From Devosia indica (GTDB taxonomy: Bacteria > Pseudomonadota > Alphaproteobacteria > Rhizobiales > Devosiaceae), in NCBI RefSeq assembly GCF_003056405.1, contig NZ_PYVZ01000004.1, positions 248,001 through 312,000 on the forward strand: a DNA stretch of 64,000 nt, written 5' to 3'. The notes under the pieces were generated by a model that saw nothing but the letters and a program-made list of their open reading frames with translations, did not search any database and had not been told where the DNA came from. The position numbers and the translations under genes are program-made. The number at the start of each line of letters is the position of its first letter. The first letter of the stretch is position 1. Shown piece by piece: positions 9,593 through 18,975 of this stretch.

Positions 9593-11878
9593 GTGACCAC
9601 AGACATCAATGAGCAACGCAAGGCACTTCGTGATGCGGCGCTGCATTTCCATGAGTTTCCCAAGCCCGGCAAACTGGAGATCCAGCCGCTCAAACCCCTA
9701 GGCAATCAGCGCGACCTGGCGTTGGCCTATTCTCCGGGCGTGGCGGCGCCCTGCGAAGAGATCGCTCAGACGCCCGAGGCCGTGGCGCGCTACACCTCGC
9801 GGCAGAACCTGGTGGCTGTCATCTCCAATGGTACGGCGGTGCTGGGGTTGGGCAATATCGGTGCGCTTGCGTCCAAGCCGGTGATGGAAGGCAAGGCGGT
9901 TCTGTTCAAGAAGTTCGCCGGCATCGATGTGTTCGATCTCGAAATCGACGAAACTGATCCGAAAAAGTTCACCGACGCCGTCGCGCCGCTCTGGCCCACC
10001 TTTGGCGGGATCAATCTTGAAGATATCCGCGCCCCGGACTGCTTCGAGATCGAGGAGGCGCTGCGCGAGCGGATGCCAATCCCGGTTTTCCATGATGACC
10101 AGCACGGCACGGCAATCATTGTCGGCGCCGCGGTCCTGAACGGGCTGGAATTGGCTGGCAAGTCGATCGAGACCGTCAAAATCTGCACATCGGGGGCAGG
10201 GGCGGCAGCCATTGCCTGTCTCAACGTGCTGGTGGCGCTCGGCGCCAAGCATGAGAACATCTGGGTGGCCGACAAGGACGGCCTGGTCACTCACAAGCGC
10301 AACGACATCAATGACAAGTGGCGCGGACAGTTCCGACGCACCAGTGATGCGACGACGCTGGCCGAGGTGATCGAAGGGGCCGATGTGTTCCTGGGGCTTT
10401 CGGCAGCGGGGGCGCTCAAACCGGAAATGCTCGCCAAGATGGGGCCCAAACCGCTGATCCTTGCCTTGGCCAACCCCAATCCGGAAATCATGCCCGAACT
10501 GGCCAAGGAGACGCGGCCCGACGCCATGGTCTGTACGGGGCGATCTGACTATCCCAACCAGGTCAACAATGTTCTGTGCTTCCCCTTTATCTTCCGTGGC
10601 GCGCTTGATGTGCATGCGACCACGATCAATGAGGAGATGAAACTTGCTGCGGTGCGGGCGATTGCCAAGCTGGCCCGCGAGCCTGGGCTGGAGGTGTCAC
10701 CCTCCGGCGCGCCGGCTGTCTATGGACCCGAACACATCATTCCCAACCCATTCGACCAGCGGCTGATCCTGCGCATTGCACCGGCGGTGGCGCGAGCGGC
10801 GATGGATTCGGGCGTCGCCAAGAAGCCGATTGAGGATTGGGACGCTTATTACGACGGCCTCAACCGCTTCGTGTTCCGCTCGGGCCTGGTGATGAAGCCG
10901 ATCTTCGACCGTGCGCAGGGGCAGGGCAAGCGCATTGCCTTTGCCGATGGGGAAGACGAACGCGTCTTGCGCGCCGCGCAAGTGCTGCTCGAGGAGGGTA
11001 TTGCCCGCCCGATCCTGATCGGTCGTCCGGCAGTGCTGGAGGCGCGCATCGAGCGGTTCGGTCTAAGCATCGAGCCGGGCAGGGACTTCGAGGTCATCAA
11101 CCCCGAAGACGATCCGCGCTATCGCGACTATGTGAGCCTGTTCCATTCACTGGTCGGCCGCACCGGCGTGACGCCGGATACGGCCCGCACTATCGTGCGC
11201 ACCAACACAACCGTCATCGGCGCCCTGGCGCTGAAGCGAGGCGAGGCAGACGCCATGTTGTGCGGGTTGCAGGGGCGTTTCATCAAGCATGTGCGGGACA
11301 TCAAGTCGGTCCTGGGGATGCAGGCAGGGGTGACAGAGGCTTCGGCGCTCTCCATGCTGATCATGCCGCGCGGGGCCTTTTTCCTCACTGACACTTATGT
11401 CAACCAGAACCCCAGCGCCGACGAGATCGTCTCGATCACCTTGCAGGCCCGCGACCATCTCAAGCGCTTCAATATCGAAGCCAAGGCCGCTTTGCTCAGC
11501 TATTCGAATTTTGGATCGCGCGACGGCGACAGCGCTTACAAGATGCGCGAGGCCTATGCCAAGCTCAAGGCTATCGCGCCGGACCTGATCGTCGAGGGCG
11601 AAATGCAGGGCGACCTGGCGCTCAATGAGGGGCTGCGTGAACGCTACATCCCGGACACCATCCTCAAGGGTGAAGCCAATCTGCTGGTTTTCCCGGACCT
11701 TGATGCAGCCAATCTTTCGATGACGCTGCTCAAGGAAATGAATAATGGCCTGGCGGTCGGACCGATCCTAATGGGCATGCAGTCCCCGGCGCATATCCTG
11801 GCGCCGTCAGTGACCAGCCGCGGCATTGTCAATATGGCCGCCATCGCCGCCAATGAAGCCCTTGGAGAAACAGCATGA
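9593..11878 (+). CDS. maeB: NADP-dependent malic enzyme (MaeB type, with C-terminal phosphotransacetylase-like domain)
   Basis: About 761 residues. The malic enzyme half (first 430 or so) decarboxylates malate to pyruvate with reduction of NADP. The motifs LALAYSPGVAAPCEEI, PVFHDDQHGTAIIV and ICTSGAGAAAIACLNVL are visible. The C-terminal half (from about residue 440, GKRIAFADGEDERVLRAAQ) is the phosphotransacetylase-like regulatory domain typical of MaeB. The frame is open from 9548, but GTG at 9593 preceded by GGAGAGA (9581-9587) gives the expected N-terminus TTDINEQRKALRDAALHFHE. The next gene overlaps the stop by four bases. Confidence 0.95.
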   Translation: MTTDINEQRKALRDAALHFHEFPKPGKLEIQPLKPLGNQRDLALAYSPGVAAPCEEIAQTPEAVARYTSRQNLVAVISNGTAVLGLGNIGALASKPVMEGKAVLFKKFAGIDVFDLEIDETDPKKFTDAVAPLWPTFGGINLEDIRAPDCFEIEEALRERMPIPVFHDDQHGTAIIVGAAVLNGLELAGKSIETVKICTSGAGAAAIACLNVLVALGAKHENIWVADKDGLVTHKRNDINDKWRGQFRRTSDATTLAEVIEGADVFLGLSAAGALKPEMLAKMGPKPLILALANPNPEIMPELAKETRPDAMVCTGRSDYPNQVNNVLCFPFIFRGALDVHATTINEEMKLAAVRAIAKLAREPGLEVSPSGAPAVYGPEHIIPNPFDQRLILRIAPAVARAAMDSGVAKKPIEDWDAYYDGLNRFVFRSGLVMKPIFDRAQGQGKRIAFADGEDERVLRAAQVLLEEGIARPILIGRPAVLEARIERFGLSIEPGRDFEVINPEDDPRYRDYVSLFHSLVGRTGVTPDTARTIVRTNTTVIGALALKRGEADAMLCGLQGRFIKHVRDIKSVLGMQAGVTEASALSMLIMPRGAFFLTDTYVNQNPSADEIVSITLQARDHLKRFNIEAKAALLSYSNFGSRDGDSAYKMREAYAKLKAIAPDLIVEGEMQGDLALNEGLRERYIPDTILKGEANLLVFPDLDAANLSMTLLKEMNNGLAVGPILMGMQSPAHILAPSVTSRGIVNMAAIAANEALGETA

Positions 11879-12165
11879 TCCGGCACACCGTCAGCTTTAC
11901 CCTCAAGCACCCGGCTGGGTCCGATGCTGAGCGTGTTTTCCTGGAGGCGGCGCTCGTGCTTGCCGCCATTCCGGGCGTGCAGCAGTTCGAGCGTCTCCGG
12001 CAGGTTAGCGCAAAGACCGACTTTGCCTTCGGCTTCTCGATGGAATTTGCGGATCAGGCCGCCTATGACGCCTATAACGCGCATCCCGATCACGTGGCGT
12101 TCGTGCGCGACCGCTGGGTGCCAGAAGTCGAGCGCTTTCAGGAACTCGACTACATTGCACTCTGA
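11875..12165 (+). CDS. Dabb (dimeric alpha-beta barrel) stress-response domain protein
   Basis: 96 residues covering one Dabb domain: the MIRHTVSFTL start, a central alpha/beta stretch and the DHVAFVRDRWVPEVERFQELDY end. Members are small dimeric barrels induced by stress or acting as simple enzymes. The substrate cannot be inferred. The ATG overlaps the maeB stop (ATGA), so translation is probably coupled. No catalytic residue can be assigned with confidence. Confidence 0.8.
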   Translation: MIRHTVSFTLKHPAGSDAERVFLEAALVLAAIPGVQQFERLRQVSAKTDFAFGFSMEFADQAAYDAYNAHPDHVAFVRDRWVPEVERFQELDYIAL

Positions 12166-12217
12166 GCCGGGACAATGTTAAGTGCGGCCATCCGCAGTCG
12201 GCAGCCGAGGACAATCC

Positions 12218-13189
12218 ATGAACCAGATAGCTGTGTTCAGCGGTAGCGCTCACCCCGAACTTGCGAACGAGATTTGTGCCGAACTTGGCGTGCCGCTCAA
12301 TCCCACACAGATCAAGCGCTTCTCCAATGATTGCCTGGAAGTGCAATTGCAGGCCAATTGCCGCGAGCAGGATGTGTTCCTGGTCCAGACGCTGAGCGCA
12401 CCGGTCCAGGACCATTTGACCGAGCTTTTGTTGATGCTGGACGCCGCGCGCGGCGCCTCGGCGGCGCGGATTACGGCCGTTATTCCGCATTATGCCTATG
12501 CCCGCTCGGACAAGAAGGATGCGCCGCGCATTTCCATTGGCGGCCGCCTGGTTGCCGATCTGCTCAAGACCGCCGGCGCTGACCGTGTCCTGACAATGAC
12601 GCTGCATTCACCGCAGGTGCATGGCTTCTTCAGCGTGCCGGTTGATCATCTGCACGCGCTGCACGAGCTGGCGCGCCACTTTCGCCGCTATGATCTGTCG
12701 AACACCGTGGTCGTGTCGCCCGATCTGGGCAATGCCAAGACTGCTGCGGCCTTTGCCCGCTCTTTGGGACGCCCGGTTGCAGCCGGGGCGAAGGAACGCA
12801 TATCGGACACGCAAGTGCGGATTTCAGCGATAATCGGGGATGTGCGGGGCCGCGACGTCATTGTTCTTGACGATGAAGTGGCCAGTGGCGGCTCCATTCT
12901 GGAACTGCTCAAGCATTTGCGCGGCAGCGGTGCACGAACTGTCCGAATTGCCTGTACGCATGGCATCTTTGCCGATGGCGCGGTGGCGCGGCTTGCTGCC
13001 GAAGCCGATGTAGCGGAAATCGTATGCACCAATACCCTGCCCAATGCGCTGCTGCAGCCGCACCAGAAACTGACGGTGTTATCAGTTGCGCCAGCCCTGG
13101 CCGAAGCGATGCGCCGGATCAACAATGGGGATTCGGTCAGTGCGCTGTTCGGCGAGGGTGGGCACGCTCAGCGCGTCGCGGCCGAATAG
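12218..13189 (+). CDS. Ribose-phosphate diphosphokinase (PRPP synthetase) paralogue
   Basis: 323 residues with the duplicated phosphoribosyltransferase fold of PRPP synthetases, which convert ribose 5-phosphate and ATP to PRPP. AVFSGSAHPELANEI opens the protein. ITAVIPHYAYARSDKKDAPR is the ATP-binding region, TLHSPQVHGFF carries the metal histidine, and VIVLDDEVASGGSI is the PRPP loop. The usual flexible-loop KRR is replaced by KER (GAKERISDTQ), and the loop threonines of the housekeeping enzyme are serine or glycine. It looks like the divergent group rather than the main Prs. ATG at 12218 follows GAGG (12207-12210). Confidence 0.85.
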   Translation: MNQIAVFSGSAHPELANEICAELGVPLNPTQIKRFSNDCLEVQLQANCREQDVFLVQTLSAPVQDHLTELLLMLDAARGASAARITAVIPHYAYARSDKKDAPRISIGGRLVADLLKTAGADRVLTMTLHSPQVHGFFSVPVDHLHALHELARHFRRYDLSNTVVVSPDLGNAKTAAAFARSLGRPVAAGAKERISDTQVRISAIIGDVRGRDVIVLDDEVASGGSILELLKHLRGSGARTVRIACTHGIFADGAVARLAAEADVAEIVCTNTLPNALLQPHQKLTVLSVAPALAEAMRRINNGDSVSALFGEGGHAQRVAAE

Positions 13190-13246
13190 GAAACCGGGCA
13201 TTAATCCCTTGTCAGGCATGGTTGGCCAACTTCAACTGGTCCATCC

Positions 13247-13645
13247 ATGCCCACCCGTCTCAAACGTCCCGCATTCTGGCGCCCGCTGGCCTTGACCGTG
13301 ACCCTGCTGGGGTTTCAGGGTTATCTGGGCTATTCTGCGATCTCGGGTCAGTTCGGCATCGAGAATCGGGAAGATATTCTGGCCGATATCGAAATTCTGC
13401 AGGATCGCAGCGCCGCTTTGCAGGCGGAAATTGACGCCTATCGGCACCGGGTTTCCCTGATGAATCCGCGCCATCTGGATCCCGACATCATCACCGAAAG
13501 GGCCCGCGCCATGCTGAACATGGCCCATGCCGATGATATTCTGGTGATGGTCAACCCGGAGACGGGTCAACCAATTTCTGGTCAATTTGTAGAATTAATC
13601 GATGATGAGTTAATCTCGATTATCCAAGCGGATTCAACGTTGTAA
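13247..13645 (+). CDS. FtsB/DivIC-type septum formation initiator
   Basis: 132 residues with a short cytoplasmic N-terminus, one membrane segment (about 13-30, PLALTVTLLGFQGYLGYSAI) and a coiled-coil stretch (REDILADIEILQDRSAALQAEI). A conserved C-terminal part follows (NPRHLDPDIITERARAMLNM). This is the layout of the divisome protein that bridges FtsQ and FtsL. The gene lies just upstream of pdhA, a position conserved in Rhizobiales. The GC content drops at the 3' end. Confidence 0.85.
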   Translation: MPTRLKRPAFWRPLALTVTLLGFQGYLGYSAISGQFGIENREDILADIEILQDRSAALQAEIDAYRHRVSLMNPRHLDPDIITERARAMLNMAHADDILVMVNPETGQPISGQFVELIDDELISIIQADSTL

Positions 13646-13760
13646 GCTGAATTGTTCGTCGCCCTGCAGGCAATGTTATTGCTTGGGCGCTTGCAGTATG
13701 ATGCGCGAAGTGGCCTGATTGGCCAAAGCGGCAAGTTCCCCGACCCAAGCGGAGTGTAGA

Positions 13761-14780
13761 ATGGCGCGCAAGGCGACGGCCACCAAGGCCAAGACGCAGC
13801 CCAATGTCCCCCAGTTCACCCAGGAACAGGAGCTCGAAGCGTTTCGCGAAATGCTGCTGATCCGGCGGTTCGAGGAAAAGGCCGGCCAGATGTATGGCAT
13901 GGGTCTGATCGGCGGCTTCTGCCACCTCTATATCGGCCAGGAAGCGGTGGTCACGGGCATCACGATGGCCTCTGAAAAGGGCAAGGATGCCCAGATCACC
14001 GGTTATCGCGACCACGGCCACATGCTGGTCATGGGGCTGGACCCCAAGGGCGTGATGGCCGAATTGACCGGACGTCAGGGTGGCCTGTCGAAAGGCAAGG
14101 GCGGCTCGATGCATATGTTCTCGAATGAACACCGCTTTTATGGCGGCAATGGCATTGTCGGTGCGCAGGCGTCGCTGGGCACAGGCCTGGCCTTTGCCAG
14201 CAAGTACACGGGCGACGGCTCGGTCTCGATCACCTATTTCGGTGACGGCGCGGCGAACCAGGGCCAGGTCTATGAGAGCTTCAACATGGCCAAGCTCTGG
14301 AACCTGCCGGTCGTCTACATCATCGAGAACAACAAGTACGCCATGGGCACTTCGACCGAGCGTTCCTCGGCGACGACAGATTTCTCGATGCGTGGCGCCT
14401 CGTTCAACATTCCGGGCGAGCAGGTCGACGGCATGGATGTGCGCATGGTCTATGATGCTGCCCAGCGGGCCATCGAACATGCCCGCTCCGGCAAGGGCCC
14501 CTATATCCTTGAAATGCTGACCTATCGCTATCGCGGTCACTCCATGTCCGACCCGGCCAAGTACCGGTCCAAGGACGAGGTGACCAAGTACCGTCAGGAG
14601 CGCGATCCGATCGAACAGGTGCGGGCGCGTCTGCTCGAAGGCGGCTCGATCACCGAGGAAGAGCTCAAGAAGATCGAAACCGATATTCGCGCTGTTGTCA
14701 CCGAAGCAGCAGACTTTGCGACAAATGATCCGGAGCCGGATGCGTCCGAGCTGTGGACCGACATCACCATCAAGGCCTAA
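13761..14780 (+). CDS. pdhA: Pyruvate dehydrogenase E1 component, alpha subunit
   Basis: 339 residues. With PdhB it forms the thiamine-diphosphate-dependent E1 that decarboxylates pyruvate and acetylates the lipoyl group of E2. The ThDP motif begins at GDGAANQGQVYESFNMAKLW and the first strand region shows MLLIRRFEEKAGQMYGMGLI. The phosphorylation-loop-like RYRGHSMSDPAKYR is also present. I chose ATG at 13761 behind CGGAGTG; the frame is open to 13719. It heads the pdhA-pdhB-pdhC run and is separated from pdhB by one small membrane protein gene. Confidence 0.97.
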   Translation: MARKATATKAKTQPNVPQFTQEQELEAFREMLLIRRFEEKAGQMYGMGLIGGFCHLYIGQEAVVTGITMASEKGKDAQITGYRDHGHMLVMGLDPKGVMAELTGRQGGLSKGKGGSMHMFSNEHRFYGGNGIVGAQASLGTGLAFASKYTGDGSVSITYFGDGAANQGQVYESFNMAKLWNLPVVYIIENNKYAMGTSTERSSATTDFSMRGASFNIPGEQVDGMDVRMVYDAAQRAIEHARSGKGPYILEMLTYRYRGHSMSDPAKYRSKDEVTKYRQERDPIEQVRARLLEGGSITEEELKKIETDIRAVVTEAADFATNDPEPDASELWTDITIKA

Positions 14781-14786
14781 GGCACG

Positions 14787-15179
14787 ATGACCATCCTGCT
14801 TGGCGTCATTCTGCTGTTTGCGGTGCTGTCGGCGGTCATGGCCGCCGTACAGGCACTGGCAATCAGCAAGCTGGCGCCGGCCGATGCATGGCGTGGCTGG
14901 CTGTTTGGCTGGTGGCGCTTTGCCGAGGTCGAGCGCCGCGCGGGCCTAGCCGGTGAGGCGCACGCCGGCATCTATAAGCGCGCCGTGATCGCGACGATTG
15001 CCTTTGTTCTGCTTGGGCTGCTCCTGAGCGGCTGGATGGTCAATCAGCGCCCCGGTGGCGCAGCCGACATCGCATATAAGAAATTGAACGGTTGGCGGAT
15101 CGACGCCGCAACCGCAAACCCCCATTCCTCTATCCGCCCGTTGGCCTCCATGCCCGGCGCGATCCTTGTGGAGAGCTGA
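14787..15179 (+). CDS. Small membrane protein of unknown function between pdhA and pdhB
   Basis: 130 residues with two hydrophobic segments, at about 3-28 ([21 protein letters not shown]) and about 68-87 ([19 protein letters not shown]), joined by a Trp-rich amphipathic loop ([16 protein letters not shown]). The gene starts six bases after the pdhA stop and ends just before pdhB, so it sits inside the PDH operon. I recognise no family. Coding is supported by the tight spacing and the clean two-helix pattern. Confidence 0.6.
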   Translation: MTILLGVILLFAVLSAVMAAVQALAISKLAPADAWRGWLFGWWRFAEVERRAGLAGEAHAGIYKRAVIATIAFVLLGLLLSGWMVNQRPGGAADIAYKKLNGWRIDAATANPHSSIRPLASMPGAILVES

Positions 15180-15180
15180 T

Positions 15181-16575
15181 ATGCCCCAAATCCTCATGCC
15201 CGCCTTGTCGCCGACTATGGAAGAAGGCAAGCTTGCCAAATGGGTCGTCAAGGTTGGCGATCAGGTCAAATCCGGCGACGTGCTGGCCGAGATCGAAACC
15301 GACAAGGCGACCATGGAGGTCGAGTCGGTCGATGAAGGCACGGTCAGCGAGATTCTCGTCGAAGAAGGCACCGAGGGCGTCAAGGTCAACACCCCGATTG
15401 CCGTGGTGCTGGCCGAGGGCGAAAGCGCCAGCGAAGCGGCTGCTCCCGTGGCCGAAACAGCGCCTGAGCCGGCCGAAGCGCCTGTTGCTGCAGCAGAGAA
15501 GGCCGCTGAGACGGCGCCTGCTGCTGCGGCCGTGCCGGCCGCGCCCAAGTTCGAGCCGCAGGCCGATCCAGATCTGCCCGAAGGGGTGGAAATGGTCGAG
15601 ATGACCGTGCGCCAGGCGCTGAACGAGGCGATGGCCGAGGAACTGCGTCGCGACAAGGACGTCTTTATCATGGGTGAGGAGGTCGCTGAATATCAGGGCG
15701 CCTACAAGATCACCCAGGGGCTGTTGCAGGAATTCGGCAAGGAGCGGGTGATCGACACCCCGATCACCGAGCATGGTTTTGCGGGTCTGGCTGTCGGCGC
15801 GGCCTTCGCCGGTTTGAAGCCTGTCGTTGAGTTCATGACCTGGAACTTTGCCATGCAGGCGATCGACCAGATCATCAACTCGGCCGCCAAGCAGCTCTAT
15901 ATGTCTGGCGGGCAGGTCAAGGCTCCCATGGTGTTCCGCGGCCCGAACGGCGCGGCGGCGCGCGTGGGTGCGCAGCACAGCCAGGATTATTCGGCATGGT
16001 ACAGCCATGTTCCAGGCCTGACCGTCATCGCGCCCTATAGCGCGGCCGATGCCAAGGGCCTGCTCAAGGCGGCAATCCGTTCGCCCAATCCGGTGGTCTT
16101 TCTCGAGAACGAAATTCTCTACGGCTCGACCGGCCTTGTGCCGCAGGTCGAAGATTTCGTGCTGCCGATCGGCAAGGCGCGCATTGCCCGCAAGGGCGCC
16201 GATGTCACCGTGGTCTCGTTCTCGATGGGCATGCGCTATGCGACCCAGGCAACCGAGAAGCTGGTGGCCGCAGGCGTCGATGTCGAACTGATCGACCTGC
16301 GCACCCTGCGTCCACTGGACAGCGATACCGTTATCGAGTCGGTCAAGAAGACAGGGCGCCTGGTGACTGTGGAAGAAGGCTGGCCGCAGGGCGGCATCGG
16401 TGCCGAGCTGTCGGCCCGCGTCATGGAAGAGGCTTTCGACTATCTCGATGCCCCGGTGATGCGCGTGACCGGCAAGGATGTGCCCATGCCCTATGCTGCC
16501 AATCTCGAAAAGCTGGCGCTGCCGAATGTGGATGAAGTGATCGCGGCGGTGAATGCCGTGACCTATCGCTCGTAA
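15181..16575 (+). CDS. pdhB: Pyruvate dehydrogenase E1 component, beta subunit with N-terminal lipoyl domain
   Basis: 464 residues. The first 75 are a lipoyl domain with the modified lysine in [17 protein letters not shown]. An Ala/Pro/Glu-rich linker follows and then the transketolase-like E1 beta domain (from about 140, [20 protein letters not shown]). This fusion of a lipoyl domain to E1 beta is characteristic of alphaproteobacterial PDH complexes. ATG at 15181 is one base after the TGA at 15177-15179 of the small membrane gene. The pdhC start lies 11 bases downstream with GGAG before it. Confidence 0.97.
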   Translation: MPQILMPALSPTMEEGKLAKWVVKVGDQVKSGDVLAEIETDKATMEVESVDEGTVSEILVEEGTEGVKVNTPIAVVLAEGESASEAAAPVAETAPEPAEAPVAAAEKAAETAPAAAAVPAAPKFEPQADPDLPEGVEMVEMTVRQALNEAMAEELRRDKDVFIMGEEVAEYQGAYKITQGLLQEFGKERVIDTPITEHGFAGLAVGAAFAGLKPVVEFMTWNFAMQAIDQIINSAAKQLYMSGGQVKAPMVFRGPNGAAARVGAQHSQDYSAWYSHVPGLTVIAPYSAADAKGLLKAAIRSPNPVVFLENEILYGSTGLVPQVEDFVLPIGKARIARKGADVTVVSFSMGMRYATQATEKLVAAGVDVELIDLRTLRPLDSDTVIESVKKTGRLVTVEEGWPQGGIGAELSARVMEEAFDYLDAPVMRVTGKDVPMPYAANLEKLALPNVDEVIAAVNAVTYRS

Positions 16576-16586
16576 GGAGAACCGGG

Positions 16587-17936
16587 ATGCCAATCGATAT
16601 TACCATGCCGGCGCTCTCTCCGACGATGGAAGAGGGCAAGCTTGCCAAGTGGCACGTCAAGGAAGGCGACAGCGTTTCCTCTGGTGACGTGATCGCCGAG
16701 ATCGAGACCGACAAGGCCACGATGGAAGTCGAGGCCGTTGACGAAGGCAAGATCGGCAAGATCCTTGTCGAAGAAGGCACCGACAACGTGAAGGTCAATG
16801 CCGTCATCGCCGTGCTGCTGCAGGAAGGTGAGGACGCAAGCGCCATTGATGCTGCTGCCCCCGCGCCCAAGGCAGAAACGCCGAAGGCCGAGGCTCCCAA
16901 GGCCGAAGAACCCAAGGCCGAAGCTGCGGCTGCGCCGGCACCGGCGGCTAAAGCCGAGGCGCCCAAGGCAGCCCCCGCACCTGCCAAAGCCGGGGGCGAG
17001 CGCGTGTTCGCCTCTCCATTGGCAAAGCGTCTCGCCAAGGAAGCGGGCATTGAAATTGCTGCCATTTCGGGCACGGGACCCAAGGGTCGGGTGATCAAGG
17101 CCGACGTGGAAGCCGCCAAGTCCGGCAAGACACCGCTCAAGGCCGCTGCGTCTGCAACTTCTGCCGCGCCTGCTGGTGCGGCGATGGCTGGCGGGCTCAG
17201 CAAGGCCCAGGTTCTGGCGCTCTACGAGGAAGGCACCTACGAGCTGGTGCCGGCTGATGGCATGCGGAAGACCATTGCAGCGCGCCTGACCGAGTCCAAG
17301 CAGACCGTGCCGCACTTCTACCTGACGGTGGATTGCAAGATCGACGCGCTGCTGGCCGCCCGCGAGCAGATCAATGCCACTGCGCCCAAGAACAAGGACG
17401 GCAAGCCGGAATTCAAGCTTTCGGTCAATGACTTTGTCATGAAGGCCTGGGCCATAGCGCTGCAGCGCGTGCCGACGGCCAATGCCACCTGGGCCGGAGA
17501 TTCGATCCTTTATCACAAGCGCAGCGACGTGGCGGTGGCCGTGGCCGTTCCGGGTGGCCTGTTCACCCCGGTGGTCAAGAGCTGCGATACCAAGAGCCTG
17601 CGCGAAATCTCCGAGGCCGTGAAGGATCTGGCGACCCGCGCGCGCAACAAGAAGCTGATGCCGCATGAATATCAGGGCGGCGCCTCTTCGGTGTCCAATC
17701 TGGGCATGTTCGGCATCAAGGACTTTGCTGCCGTCATCAACCCGCCGCATGGCACGATCCTGGCGGTCGGCGTGGGTGAAGAACGCGTCTATCCGGACAA
17801 GGGCGAGATCAAGATCGGCCAGTTCATGACCTGCACGCTGTCCTGCGATCACCGCTCGGTCGATGGCGCACTGGGTGCTGAAGTGCTGGGCGTGTTCAAG
17901 GGGCTGATCGAAAATCCGGTGATGATGCTGGCATGA
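16587..17936 (+). CDS. pdhC: Dihydrolipoamide acetyltransferase, E2 of pyruvate dehydrogenase
   Basis: 449 residues in the E2 order: lipoyl domain (residues 1-78, lysine in [17 protein letters not shown]), a long Ala-Pro-Lys-Glu linker, a peripheral subunit-binding domain (FASPLAKRLAKEAGIEIAAI) and the catalytic acetyltransferase core. The core ends with the expected SCDHRSVDGALGAEVL, which carries the active-site His and Asp. The lipoyl domain closely resembles that of PdhB just upstream, suggesting a shared origin. A small gene overlaps the stop by four bases. Confidence 0.97.
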   Translation: MPIDITMPALSPTMEEGKLAKWHVKEGDSVSSGDVIAEIETDKATMEVEAVDEGKIGKILVEEGTDNVKVNAVIAVLLQEGEDASAIDAAAPAPKAETPKAEAPKAEEPKAEAAAAPAPAAKAEAPKAAPAPAKAGGERVFASPLAKRLAKEAGIEIAAISGTGPKGRVIKADVEAAKSGKTPLKAAASATSAAPAGAAMAGGLSKAQVLALYEEGTYELVPADGMRKTIAARLTESKQTVPHFYLTVDCKIDALLAAREQINATAPKNKDGKPEFKLSVNDFVMKAWAIALQRVPTANATWAGDSILYHKRSDVAVAVAVPGGLFTPVVKSCDTKSLREISEAVKDLATRARNKKLMPHEYQGGASSVSNLGMFGIKDFAAVINPPHGTILAVGVGEERVYPDKGEIKIGQFMTCTLSCDHRSVDGALGAEVLGVFKGLIENPVMMLA

Positions 17937-18307
17937 CCGCCAGGAAGCCAACTTCAGCGGCCCCCGAAGCAGAAACGCGGCTTTATGCTGCCGCGGTCGC
18001 TGCGACGGAAGGCTGCGAGTTGAAAGGCGCGACTATGCCCTACACGTCGATCAACGGTAATATGTACTCATTTCTCGACAAGAATGGTGTCGTTGCCATT
18101 CGGCTGGGCGAAGCCGAGCGCGTGGAACTGGGTCAGATTGGCGGTGAGCCATATGTGCACGAGAGCGGCGCGGCAATGAAAGAGTACATGTCTTTGCCGA
18201 GCAGTATCCTTGCCGATGGGAAAAGCGCGGCGGGTTGGCTCACCAGAAGTCTGGCCTTTGCAGCCACCTTGAAGCCCAAGGCAACGGCACGGAGCAAAAA
18301 GGCATGA
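17933..18307 (+). CDS. TfoX N-terminal-domain-like small protein
   Basis: 124 residues. The core (about 35-115) reads MPYTSINGNMYSFLDKNG, then VAIRLGEAERVE, then AAMKEYMSLPSSIL, and ends with a SLAFAATLKPK segment. This pattern resembles TfoX-N/YjbR-like domains. It overlaps pdhC by four bases (ATGA) and is itself overlapped by the next gene in the same way, so it is read as part of the PDH operon. Function is unknown. TfoX is a competence regulator in Gammaproteobacteria, but these short proteins should not be assumed to act in competence. Confidence 0.65.
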   Translation: MTARKPTSAAPEAETRLYAAAVAATEGCELKGATMPYTSINGNMYSFLDKNGVVAIRLGEAERVELGQIGGEPYVHESGAAMKEYMSLPSSILADGKSAAGWLTRSLAFAATLKPKATARSKKA

Positions 18308-18951
18308 AGACCATTCTCGCCTATGGCGATAGCCTTACATATGGCGCCGATCCAGGTGGCGGGCCACGGCATGAATATGAGGATCGCTGGCCGACCACGC
18401 TCGAACAGGGTCTTGGCGGTAAGGCCCGGGTTATCGCCGAGGGTCTTGGCGGTCGCGCGACGGCATATGACGACTGGACGGCAGCGGCGGACCGCAATGG
18501 AGCGCGCATCCTGCCCACGCTGCTTGCCAGCCATGCGCCGCTTGACCTGGTCATCATTTTTCTCGGCACCAATGACTTGAAGCCATTCGTGGCGGGTACG
18601 GCAGCCTATGCCGCTCGTGGCGCGCGGCGATTGATCGAAATGACGCGCGGCCACTTCGCCAGTGTTGGCGAGCCGGTGCCGCAGATCATTCTGGTATCGC
18701 CGCCGCATGTGGTGGAGACGACCAATGAGAACATGCTGAGCAATTTCGGCGGTCTGGGTCACCTGCTTCGCGAGTCGCAGGATTTCGCGCGGCACTATCG
18801 TCGTCATGCCGAGGAAACTGGTGTGCACTTTTTCGACGCTGCCAGTGTTGCCAAGGCCGATCCGCGTGACGGCGTGCATCTCGATCAGGCCAATACTCGT
18901 GCTATCGGCGAGGGCCTCGTGCCGCTCGTCAAACAGGTTCTGGGTCTCTGA
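18304..18951 (+). CDS. SGNH/GDSL-family hydrolase (arylesterase-like)
   Basis: 215 residues. Block I with the nucleophile is LAYGDSLTYGADP (Ser at about 10). The Gly block is in EGLGGRAT, the Asn block in FLGTNDLKPF, and the Asp-His pair in DPRDGVHLDQ. These are the four signatures of SGNH esterases and lipases. No signal peptide is seen, so it is probably cytoplasmic. The ATG overlaps the preceding stop (ATGA). A hydrolase of this family between pdhC and lpdA is a recurring rhizobial arrangement, annotated there as arylesterase. The natural substrate is not known. Confidence 0.88.
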   Translation: MKTILAYGDSLTYGADPGGGPRHEYEDRWPTTLEQGLGGKARVIAEGLGGRATAYDDWTAAADRNGARILPTLLASHAPLDLVIIFLGTNDLKPFVAGTAAYAARGARRLIEMTRGHFASVGEPVPQIILVSPPHVVETTNENMLSNFGGLGHLLRESQDFARHYRRHAEETGVHFFDAASVAKADPRDGVHLDQANTRAIGEGLVPLVKQVLGL

Positions 18952-18975
18952 CCCTGTCTTATTCTGGAGGCCCAA

